In this document: piece after piece, positions 1 through 6,105 of the stretch
How positions within the stretch are numbered: the stretch's first letter is position 1
Layout of the letters: the number at the start of each line of letters is the position of its first letter
Origin: Methanobacterium sp. PtaU1.Bin097
GTDB lineage: Archaea > Methanobacteriota > Methanobacteria > Methanobacteriales > Methanobacteriaceae
DNA length: 13,924 bases
Assembly (NCBI GenBank): GCA_002067325.1
Contig: MVQY01000157.1
Span: forward strand, 1 to 13,924
Direction of reading: 5' to 3'
Notes under the pieces: generated by a model
Database searches by the model: none
Told to the model about the DNA's origin: nothing
What the model saw: only the letters and a program-made list of their open reading frames with translations
Position numbers and translations under genes: made by a program

Positions 1-10
1 GGTGTAACCA

Positions 11-823
11 ATGAGAAGAGTGGCCTTGAAGATAGCCTACCTGGGCACAGAATATTACGGCTTCCAGAGACAGCCTGACTTGCCAACTGTGGAGGGAGAA
101 ATGTTATCCGCCCTGAAAGAGGTTGGTGTGGTGGATGACATCAATAAATGTGGTTTTGGAGTAGCTGGGAGGACTGATCGGGGCGTGCATGCCCTGGGAA
201 ACGTGATCACCTTCCTGACGGAAGAGGAAGTAATAATCAACCAGATCAATGACGCTTTACCCAAAAGCATCAGAGTATTAGGTCAGGCAAAAGTACCCCT
301 CCGTTTTAAAGCCAGGTACGCTTTAAATAGACATTACCGCTATTTATTACCCTTAATCCCTGGTGATTTCCCTCTTGATTTTGATAAGATGGTTGAAGCT
401 TCCAAGCTTTTTAAGGGTACCCATGACTTCTCCAATTTCTCTAAGAAGAGTGAGAGAAACCCGGTTAGAACCATAGATAAAATTAAACTTACAGAAGAAC
501 AGGATCTGATACAATTCGACGTGGTTGGGGAGAGTTTCCTCTGGAACATGGTGAGGAAAATGGTATCAATTCTCCAGATGGTGGGGAGGGGAGAGTTACC
601 AGCCGAGATTATAGATGAGCTCTTCAACCCGGATAAGGATCTCTGTATCATGCCCATGCCCCCGGAAGGTCTTATTCTCATGGACATAACCTATTCTGGT
701 ATTGAATTCCATGAAGACCCCTACGCTGTAAAGACGTTTAAATCATTCCTCCAAGGGGAATATCTAAAAAACCAGACCATCGCCTTATCTCAAAAGGAAA
801 TGTTAAAGGGTTTGAAGGATTAA
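11..823 (+). CDS. truA: tRNA pseudouridine synthase A (TruA)
   Basis: Converts uridines in the tRNA anticodon stem-loop (positions 38-40 in characterised TruA proteins) to pseudouridine in the cytoplasm. The 270-residue length fits archaeal TruA. The sequence shows the family's catalytic motif GRTDRGVHA, with the nucleophilic Asp at residue 56; a RHYRY segment near 107-111; the GTHDFSNFSK motif near 136-145; and the C-terminal FLWNMVRKM core motif near 176-184. The ATG at 11 gives the usual family N-terminus (ALKIAYLGTEYYGFQRQ). It is preceded by GGTG at 1-4 with a 6-nt gap, so the start is probably right although the window begins just before it. A run of eight T residues follows the stop at 856-863, and the next gene has its own promoter-like signal, so truA probably ends its transcript. 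I see no missing active-site residue. Confidence 0.95.
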   Translation: MRRVALKIAYLGTEYYGFQRQPDLPTVEGEMLSALKEVGVVDDINKCGFGVAGRTDRGVHALGNVITFLTEEEVIINQINDALPKSIRVLGQAKVPLRFKARYALNRHYRYLLPLIPGDFPLDFDKMVEASKLFKGTHDFSNFSKKSERNPVRTIDKIKLTEEQDLIQFDVVGESFLWNMVRKMVSILQMVGRGELPAEIIDELFNPDKDLCIMPMPPEGLILMDITYSGIEFHEDPYAVKTFKSFLQGEYLKNQTIALSQKEMLKGLKD

Positions 824-855
824 TTTTCTTGACCTGTCTCTGTTAACCGAATGAA

Positions 856-867
856 TTTTTTTTATTT
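856..867 (+). terminator. Oligo-T terminator after truA
   Basis: Eight consecutive T residues (856-863), then A and three more T residues, lie 33 nt after the truA stop. Archaeal RNA polymerase is known to terminate at oligo-dT tracts without needing a hairpin. No stable stem is visible upstream of the run. Assignment as a terminator is inference from position. Confidence 0.5.
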
Positions 868-922
868 CTTCAATTAAGGAATTAACATGGATTGTTTCTT
901 ACAATTATAATTTGATTGATAA

Positions 923-934
923 ATCATAAATACT
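923..934 (+). promoter_or_regulatory. Candidate TATA box for the DUF460 gene
   Basis: An AT-rich element centred on CATAAATACT lies about 25-30 nt upstream of a plausible start site near 955-960. The predicted transcript would then carry the inverted repeat at 958-980 and the GGAGG ribosome-binding site at 981-985. It is a consensus match by eye only. Confidence 0.4.
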
Positions 935-957
935 AGTAGACAGATATGATTACACAG

Positions 958-980
958 TAAGCATCTAAAAAGTTTGCTTA
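958..980 (+). repeat. Inverted repeat TAAGCA/TGCTTA before the DUF460 RBS
   Basis: Perfect 6-bp arms, TAAGCA at 958-963 and TGCTTA at 975-980, are separated by 11 nt. The right arm ends directly against the GGAGG ribosome-binding site at 981-985. It could be an operator half-site pair or a weak leader hairpin affecting access to the RBS. No function is known to me. Confidence 0.45.
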
Positions 981-985
981 GGAGG
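981..985 (+). promoter_or_regulatory. RBS that decides the non-ATG start at 993
   Basis: GGAGG is an almost full complement of the archaeal 16S 3' end and is the strongest Shine-Dalgarno site in the window. It lies 7 nt upstream of the CTG at 993. No ATG, GTG or TTG exists in the DUF460 reading frame between the upstream in-frame stop (966-968) and 1116, so the position of this RBS is the main argument for starting at CTG. Confidence 0.7.
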
Positions 986-992
986 AAATTAC

Positions 993-2378
993 CTGTTATA
1001 CAAAAACAACGTACAAGTAACATCTAATCTGCCAGGTTCAAAAAATGAAACTCCACAGAGAGTAAGGGGCATCATCGTTGGATTCGATCCCGGACTCACT
1101 GCTGGAATAGCCATAATGGATCTAAATGGGGAAATTCTCTCCGTGAAAAGCTTCAAGGAGATATCCCGGGCAGAGATAATCTATCATATCATTAATTTTG
1201 GAAAAACTGTTTTAATCGCTACAGACGTGTATCCACCACCTAAAATGGCTAAAAAATTAGCTACCACCTTGAATGCTAAGTTACACCATCCCAATAGAGA
1301 CATGTCTGTGGGCTCTAAAATTGAGCTGGTTGAGTCATTCCTGGGTGAGAAATCTTCCCTGGAGAGATCTAAAGTTGTATCCTCTGAGCTGGTGCCACAG
1401 GATGCCCACCAGCGTGATGCTCTGGCAGCGGCCATCAGGACCTATAAAAGCTACGAAAAAAAATTAGAACAGATTGAGACTCGCTGTTTAGAAGTTAACA
1501 TGTCTCCAGAAGATATTGACCTGATAAAGAGGATGGTTATAGGTGGAACAGCCGTAAGTTCGGCCATCCGGATGGTACAGGAGATGGATGAAGAGACAGA
1601 TAATATAGAGAATGTTGAAGAATTAGCTACGGATGAATTAGAGTCTTCTATAGATTCTGAGGCTGTTTTGAAGTTAAAAAACAGGATAAAAGCACAGGAT
1701 AACCAGATTAGTAATCTTAAAAGTAGGAATAAATCCCTGGAGGATAGGATAAAGGACTATGAAATTGAAGTAACCAAACTCCAGGAGAAGATAGACAAAC
1801 TGCACTACGAGTACACCCAGGATGTTCTTCTAAATAAAGAGTTAACAGCCAAAATTTCACTCATAAAGAAATTACAGGACAATTACAACGAAGAAAAAGC
1901 CCTGAGGATGGAACTCGAAGAAAATCTCGATTCACTACGTAATATTCAAAGGATCAAACCCACTGAAAATGCTATTCCAGTGAAGATCATCGAAACATTC
2001 ACCAGGGACGGGATAATGGCCGCCTGTGAATACTGGAAGATAAAGAGGGGTGATGTGGTTCTCCTGGAAAGTTCTGAAGGCGGCGGATCACAAACTGCGG
2101 TTCTCCTGATAAAGATGGGTGTGAAGGCTGTTTTAATCAGGGATAAGATTTCACACCACGCCCTGGAGGAGTTCGAAAAAAATATGGTCCCTTTACTCCA
2201 GGCAGATAACATGGAGCTCAAGATGATCGACCAGTTCGCCATAGTAAACGCTCTGAAACTGGAAAAGGAAATCCAGAGATGGAAGGAAGAAGTGGAAAGT
2301 AAAAGGATTAAAGAAAATAGTGAGGAAATCTTAAAGGCTTTTGACGAATACCGGGCTCGAAGAAAGAGATCCAATTGA
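993..2378 (+). CDS. DUF460 protein: RNase-H-like domain, coiled coil, C-terminal domain
   Basis: Uncharacterised archaeal family (DUF460). Numbering is from a CTG start at 993 (461 residues). The N-terminal part reads like a RuvC/RNase-H fold: GFDPGLTAGIAI with Asp32, a second strand ending in ATDVYPPP with Asp78, and a helix DAHQRDALAAA with Asp137 and Asp142, much like the final acidic motif of RuvC-type nucleases. A Lys/Glu-rich coiled coil spans about 225-317. A separate C-terminal domain (about 326-421, containing RGDVVLLESSEGGGSQTA) ends in a basic tail. The first ATG in frame, at 1116, would cut off the GFDPG motif and cannot be the true start. CTG 993 sits 7 nt after GGAGG. Family membership is fairly sure; nuclease activity is inference. 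Neighbours (truA and an epimerase) give no clear clue. Confidence 0.8.
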   Translation: MLYKNNVQVTSNLPGSKNETPQRVRGIIVGFDPGLTAGIAIMDLNGEILSVKSFKEISRAEIIYHIINFGKTVLIATDVYPPPKMAKKLATTLNAKLHHPNRDMSVGSKIELVESFLGEKSSLERSKVVSSELVPQDAHQRDALAAAIRTYKSYEKKLEQIETRCLEVNMSPEDIDLIKRMVIGGTAVSSAIRMVQEMDEETDNIENVEELATDELESSIDSEAVLKLKNRIKAQDNQISNLKSRNKSLEDRIKDYEIEVTKLQEKIDKLHYEYTQDVLLNKELTAKISLIKKLQDNYNEEKALRMELEENLDSLRNIQRIKPTENAIPVKIIETFTRDGIMAACEYWKIKRGDVVLLESSEGGGSQTAVLLIKMGVKAVLIRDKISHHALEEFEKNMVPLLQADNMELKMIDQFAIVNALKLEKEIQRWKEEVESKRIKENSEEILKAFDEYRARRKRSN

Positions 2379-2387
2379 TAGAGAGAA

Positions 2388-2397
2388 ACTTATATAC
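2388..2397 (+). promoter_or_regulatory. TATA box for the epimerase gene
   Basis: ACTTATATAC begins 10 nt after the DUF460 stop and is preceded by purine-rich GAGAGAAA, which resembles a TFB-recognition element. Start of transcription would be near 2417-2421, leaving a leader of about 10-14 nt before the ATG at 2431. Confidence 0.55.
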
Positions 2398-2430
2398 TGA
2401 TTGAATATTAATTTTTACTTGTGGAATAAT

Positions 2431-3741
2431 ATGAAAATCGCTTTTATAATAGGCACCCGCCCGGAAATAATTAAGATGTCCCCCCTGATCGATGAAGTAA
2501 AAAGGAGGGGCATAAATTTTATTCTAATACACACCGGACAGCATTATGACCGTGAGATGTCAGAGCAGTTTTTTGAAGACCTGGAACTCCCCCAGCCAGA
2601 TTACAATATAGGTGTGGGTTCAACCACCCATGGAAAACAAACTGCGGTGATGCTGGATGGGATTGAGGAAATCCTATCATCTGAAAAACCGGATATCGTA
2701 CTGGTGGAGGGGGATACCAATGCGGTGATGGCCGGTGCCCTGGCAGCCAGTAAGATGCACATTCCAGTGGGGCATGTGGAGTCTGGACTGCGCTCCTACG
2801 ATAAAACCATGCCCGAGGAAATTAACCGGATAGTGGCAGATATCTGTTCCGAGCTTTACTTCGTCCCCACAGAAGAATCAGCTGTAAATCTCATATTTGA
2901 AGGCCTCCACCCCCAAGATATTCATATAACCGGTAATACGGTGGTGGATGCTGTCTACAGGAACCTGAAGATCGCAGAGAAATATTCTAACCTTGATTTT
3001 GATATAAAAAAGGATTTCATAACTTTGACCCTCCACCGGGCTGAAAATACAGACAACCCCCAGAGACTAAAGAATATTACTGACGCCCTACTGGAGTTAA
3101 AGGAAATAGATATAATCTTCCCGGTGCATCCCCGTACCATCAAAACCCTCCAGGAGTTGAAACTCTACGATCAGCTGGCCCGGGCGGACCATATCCAGTT
3201 GATAAAACCGGCGGGTTACCTGGATTTCCTGGTTCTCCTATCCCACTCTAAGGCAGTAATAACTGATTCCGGGGGAATTCAGGAAGAAGCTATAACCATG
3301 GACTTACCATGCATAACTCTGAGATACAATACCGAACGTCCGGAGACAGTAACCGCTGGTGGCAATATCCTGGTGGGTACGGATAAAGAGCGGATAATTC
3401 AAACCGTGCATAATATCTTGGAGGATGAAGAACTATATCAGAGGATGAGACAGGCGGAAAATCCTTATGGTGATGGGAAAACCTCCCAGAAGATTGTGGA
3501 TATAATAACAGAGGCCTATGAAAATGGCAATCTTAAAATCACGCCACCAGAAAATATTGGTGGACTGGAAGGCCGTTTCATCCAGAAAGTGGAAGAATCT
3601 ATTGATGTCTTAGGATATGAGGAAAAAAACGCTTCTACTAGGATAATCGTTGTTTTTGATGGGGATAAAGCCCAGTTTCCCCCTGGCAATCTCCAGTTAA
3701 AGGGTAAAACCATCATTCTGGAGAGATTTAGTGTTGAATGA
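2431..3741 (+). CDS. wecB: UDP-N-acetylglucosamine 2-epimerase (non-hydrolysing) with C-terminal extension
   Basis: Interconverts UDP-GlcNAc and UDP-ManNAc, which feeds cell-surface glycan or N-glycan sugar synthesis. The GT-B-type fold motifs are clear: GTRPEIIKM (Arg10, Lys15), VEGDTNA (Asp95), GHVESGLRS (Glu117), MPEEINR (Glu129/130, Arg133), LHRAEN (His202), HPRT (233-236) and TDSGGIQEE (278-286). These match the residues known in bacterial WecB. ATG 2431 is chosen over TTG 2401, ten codons earlier, because MKIAFIIGTRPE is the usual family start and GTGG at 2421-2424 gives a 6-nt gap. The protein is 436 residues where about 365-380 is normal. Roughly the last 65 residues, from about 371, form an extra region ending IIVVFDGDKAQFPPGNL onward, not part of the standard fold. 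The epimerase call is firm; the role of the tail is unknown. Confidence 0.93.
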   Translation: MKIAFIIGTRPEIIKMSPLIDEVKRRGINFILIHTGQHYDREMSEQFFEDLELPQPDYNIGVGSTTHGKQTAVMLDGIEEILSSEKPDIVLVEGDTNAVMAGALAASKMHIPVGHVESGLRSYDKTMPEEINRIVADICSELYFVPTEESAVNLIFEGLHPQDIHITGNTVVDAVYRNLKIAEKYSNLDFDIKKDFITLTLHRAENTDNPQRLKNITDALLELKEIDIIFPVHPRTIKTLQELKLYDQLARADHIQLIKPAGYLDFLVLLSHSKAVITDSGGIQEEAITMDLPCITLRYNTERPETVTAGGNILVGTDKERIIQTVHNILEDEELYQRMRQAENPYGDGKTSQKIVDIITEAYENGNLKITPPENIGGLEGRFIQKVEESIDVLGYEEKNASTRIIVVFDGDKAQFPPGNLQLKGKTIILERFSVE

Positions 3742-3763
3742 AATTAAATTTTGAAATGAATAA

Positions 3764-3775
3764 AATAAATATATC
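3764..3775 (+). promoter_or_regulatory. Candidate TATA box for mfnD
   Basis: AATAAATATATC lies in the spacer after the epimerase stop. A start about 25 nt downstream would give a leader of roughly 60 nt holding the two inverted repeats at 3788-3837. Match is by eye. Confidence 0.4.
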
Positions 3776-3787
3776 CATGGTACTCCC

Positions 3788-3837
3788 TTAATCTAATAAA
3801 AGGATTAAAAAGGAATTCATCTAATTGAAATGAATCC
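3788..3837 (+). repeat. Two consecutive inverted repeats in the mfnD leader
   Basis: The first has arms TTAATC (3788-3793) and GATTAA (3803-3808) around a 9-nt spacer. The second has arms ATTCAT (3815-3820) and ATGAAT (3830-3835), also around 9 nt. It can be extended to GG/CC outside the arms if A3814 is bulged out. They end just before the GAGGAG ribosome-binding site (3843-3848). The region is AT-rich, so chance occurrence is possible. Confidence 0.4.
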
Positions 3838-3857
3838 ATAGAGAGGAGTAGTAAGCG

Positions 3858-4886
3858 TTGAAATTACTTGTTTTTGAATATGCAAATGCTTTGGGATTGG
3901 AAGATCCCGCCACCACCGTGGAAGGTCAGCATATGCTGGAGGGACTATTAAGTGACCTTAACCATATCGGTGCCGATTACATCATATCTGAAGACTCTAA
4001 AATCAGTGTTGACCAGGTTAATGGTGAATTTCAAAACTGTTCTCCCTTGGTTATAAGTGAAGAACTGTTTCCCTGGCTGGAGGAAAACATATCTACTTAT
4101 GATGCCTGTCTTCCAGTGGCACCGGAAGAAGATCTTATCTTATACGAAATCACCAAAATACTAGAGGATAACGATGTTAAAACCATCGGATCATCGTCTG
4201 AGGCTGTTTTGGCCTGTTCCGATAAATTTGAAACTTATAACCTCCTGAAAGACCACTATCCTGTAATCAAGAGTGAGAAAGTATTATTCAGCGATCTTAA
4301 GGAGTGTAAACATATCTTCTCTGGTGGAAAGGGTTTTCTGGTTAAACCGGCCGATGGTGTTTCCTGCTCGGGTGTGCAGATAGTTCAGTCTTACGCAGAT
4401 TTCATAAAGGCCTCTGCCCATCTAAAAAGAACAACCAGCCTACCTTACTTCCTTTTACAGGACCTGGTGGAAGGAAAAAGCACCAGTGTTAGCATCCTAA
4501 GCACTGGTAAACGGGCCCTGCCCCTGAGTTTAAATCTACAGAACATAGGCTTTGATGGGGGTAAACTGGTTTATAATGGCGGAAAAGTTCCTTATGAACA
4601 TGGTTTATCAGATGATGCTAAAGATATTGCTCGAAAGGCTGTAGAATCGGTTAAAGGATTGAAGGGCTACGTGGGTGTGGATTTGTTACTGGATGATGCC
4701 CAGGAGGAGATCTACATCCTGGAGATCAACCCACGTTTAACCACCTCCTACGTGGCTTTAAGAAGACTTTTAAACTTCAATCTGGGCGCGGCCATAATTG
4801 ATGCCGTTAACGGTGAGTTACCTGCAAAAATAGAATTAGAAAGTTCACTGAGTTTCCTGAAGGGTGATGATATAACCTTTAAATAG
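3858..4886 (+). CDS. mfnD: Tyramine--L-glutamate ligase (ATP-grasp), methanofuran synthesis
   Basis: Predicted to join tyramine to the gamma-carboxyl of glutamate using ATP, giving gamma-glutamyltyramine, an early intermediate of methanofuran. The 342-residue protein shows an ATP-grasp fold: GFLVKPADGVSCSGV at 159-173 (Lys163), QDLVEGKSTSVSIL at 201-214 (Glu205), GVDLLLDD at 273-280 (Asp275) and the metal-binding ILEINPRLTTSY at 287-298 (Glu289, Asn291, Arg293). The TTG start at 3858 is chosen because GAGGAG lies 9 nt upstream and the next ATG would remove the first beta strand (KLLVFEYA). Its neighbour 129 nt downstream is the methanofuran enzyme MfnF, which uses the MfnD product, so context supports MfnD over other ATP-grasp ligases. 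Specificity is inferred from family and context, not from substrate-binding residues. Confidence 0.87.
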   Translation: MKLLVFEYANALGLEDPATTVEGQHMLEGLLSDLNHIGADYIISEDSKISVDQVNGEFQNCSPLVISEELFPWLEENISTYDACLPVAPEEDLILYEITKILEDNDVKTIGSSSEAVLACSDKFETYNLLKDHYPVIKSEKVLFSDLKECKHIFSGGKGFLVKPADGVSCSGVQIVQSYADFIKASAHLKRTTSLPYFLLQDLVEGKSTSVSILSTGKRALPLSLNLQNIGFDGGKLVYNGGKVPYEHGLSDDAKDIARKAVESVKGLKGYVGVDLLLDDAQEEIYILEINPRLTTSYVALRRLLNFNLGAAIIDAVNGELPAKIELESSLSFLKGDDITFK

Positions 4887-4903
4887 GTATTCAGTGTGTA
4901 ATT

Positions 4904-5003
4904 AAGATCAACATGTAAGATTAAGCCTACCTGTTAAGATTAAGACCTATTAATTAAAACCTACATGTAAGATTTACTGGATATATTAACCAACAAGATT
5001 AAG
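4904..5003 (+). repeat. Short repeats AAGATTAAG between mfnD and mfnF
   Basis: The 9-mer AAGATTAAG occurs perfectly at 4917-4925, 4936-4944 and 4995-5003. Variant copies are at 4904-4912 and 4969-4977. Several copies share longer flanks: ACATGTAAGATT occurs at both 4911-4922 and 4963-4974 (the second as TACATGTAAGATT), and CCTACCTGTTAAGATTAAG is at 4926-4944. Spacing is uneven (13, 19, 33 and 26 nt), so this is not a CRISPR. It fills most of the mfnD-mfnF spacer and could be a degenerate duplication or a cluster of regulator sites. Confidence 0.5.
4979..4990 (+). promoter_or_regulatory. Candidate TATA box for mfnF
   Basis: GGATATATTAAC is centred about 31 nt before the GTG at 5016. Transcription would start only a few nucleotides before the start codon, consistent with the lack of a strong Shine-Dalgarno site and with a leaderless or near-leaderless mRNA. 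Confidence 0.4.
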
Positions 5004-5015
5004 AAATGTGATATT

Positions 5016-6044
5016 GTGAAGATAGCTGGATTTGATATTGGAGGTGCTAACACAGACCTGGCTGTGGTGGATTTCGACAGCGAAGGCAACATCAAAGGGA
5101 TTACCGTAGACTTTGAATATCTGCCTATGTGGCAGGAGAAAGAGCGTCTTTCCACCGTCCTAATAGAACTTCTAGGTGACCAAAAAGAGGAAATCGAAGC
5201 GGTGGGCGTCTGTATGACCGCAGAACTGGTAGATGCTTATCAAACTAAGAGGGAGGGTGTTCTGGATATAGCTCGGAAGGTGAAGGATATTTTTAATCTT
5301 CCTATATGTTTTATCGGTTCAGAAGGTGTAGTTGGTTACGATGCATTGTTAAATAAACCACTTAACGTGGCGGCTGCCAACTGGGTGGCCACTTCTAGGC
5401 TGGCCGGAGTTGTAGAACCAGACTGTATCATGATTGACACCGGGAGCACCACCACTGATATCATCCCCATTAAAGGGGGAATGGAATGTGCCAGGGGCAG
5501 ATCTGACCTGGAGAGACTGGGCACTGGTGAACTGGTTTACACTGGTACCCTGAGGACTAACGTGGCCACACTGGTGGATAAGGTGCCCCTGGATGATTCA
5601 TGGTACCGGGTGGCTTCAGAATTATTTGCCATAACAGCGGACATCCACCTGGTACTTGGAAACATATCCGAAGAAGATTACAGTTGCCACACCCCAGATG
5701 GTGCGGGTATCTCTGTAGAAGATTGCATGCGTCGTATCGCCCGGGTGGTCTGCAGTGATATGGATGTGCTGACCCCTGGTGATATAAAATCTTTATCAGA
5801 ATACATCCACTTGAAACAGGCAGAAAGTGTCTCGGAAGCTCTACTGGAAGTTTTAAAAAGAAATAACATCTCCAAAGTGGTAACCACTGGTCTGGGTATG
5901 GATATAATAGGTAAAAAGGCCAGCACAATTGCCGGTATTCCATCGGTAGGGATGGATCAGCTTTTAAGTAAAGAAGAGTGCGTGGTAGCCCCGGCAGTGG
6001 GTACTGCTATTTTAATGGAGGAATATTTGAAAAAAATAAGATGA
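5016..6044 (+). CDS. mfnF: MfnF, (gamma-glutamylamino)ethylphenoxymethyl-furan-methanamine synthase
   Basis: Predicted to condense the pyrophosphate of 5-(aminomethyl)-3-furanmethanol with gamma-glutamyltyramine, forming the core of methanofuran, the first C1 carrier of CO2-reducing methanogenesis. Relatives are often annotated as hydantoinase/oxoprolinase-like or H4MPT-linked C1-transfer proteins. The 342 residues show an ASKHA-type actin/Hsp70-like fold: phosphate-binding GFDIGGANTDLAVVD at 5-19, a second phosphate loop IDTGSTTTDIIPIKGG at 140-155, and TGLGMDIIG at 291-299. Start is GTG 5016; KIAGFDIGG is the expected N-terminus. There is no strong RBS, only a partial GTGAT at 5008-5012. 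MfnD, which makes one of the two substrates, is immediately upstream. The gene ends convergent with carS. Confidence is high for family and good for function. Confidence 0.88.
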   Translation: MKIAGFDIGGANTDLAVVDFDSEGNIKGITVDFEYLPMWQEKERLSTVLIELLGDQKEEIEAVGVCMTAELVDAYQTKREGVLDIARKVKDIFNLPICFIGSEGVVGYDALLNKPLNVAAANWVATSRLAGVVEPDCIMIDTGSTTTDIIPIKGGMECARGRSDLERLGTGELVYTGTLRTNVATLVDKVPLDDSWYRVASELFAITADIHLVLGNISEEDYSCHTPDGAGISVEDCMRRIARVVCSDMDVLTPGDIKSLSEYIHLKQAESVSEALLEVLKRNNISKVVTTGLGMDIIGKKASTIAGIPSVGMDQLLSKEECVVAPAVGTAILMEEYLKKIR

Positions 6045-6063
6045 ATTATTTAATATTATCATC

Positions 6064-6081
6064 TTTAAATCGATATTTAAA
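6064..6081. terminator. Hairpin between convergent mfnF and carS
   Basis: Perfect 7-bp arms TTTAAAT (6064-6070) and ATTTAAA (6075-6081) surround the loop CGAT. The structure is AT-only and weak, but it lies in the 61-bp gap between two convergent genes, 19 nt past the mfnF stop and 24 nt past the carS stop. A two-way termination signal is a reasonable inference. Confidence 0.4.
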
Positions 6082-6105
6082 TACTAAAAATCCTCTAAAC
6101 CTTAT

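Noticed and set aside
1045..1065. ATG at 1045 as an alternative start near the DUF460 gene
   Set aside because: It is in a different frame and reaches a stop after six codons.
1946..2374. Minus-strand open frame with hydrophobic stretches inside the DUF460 gene
   Set aside because: Hydrophobicity arises from the complement of Lys/Glu-rich codons; it lies opposite a conserved domain.
1116..2378. ATG at 1116 as the start of the DUF460 protein
   Set aside because: It would remove the GFDPGLTAGIA strand encoded just upstream in the same frame and has no ribosome-binding site.
2401..2430. TTG 2401 start adding ten residues to the epimerase
   Set aside because: It lies upstream of the likely transcription start from the TATA box at 2388-2397, and homologues begin at MKIAFIIGTRPE.
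4904..5003. CRISPR-like array between mfnD and mfnF
   Set aside because: Repeats are only 9-17 nt, imperfect and unevenly spaced, and there are no spacers of constant length.
5557..5943. Minus-strand open frame inside mfnF
   Set aside because: Composition (many Cys, Pro, His) is typical of a frame shadow, and mfnF motifs run straight through the region.
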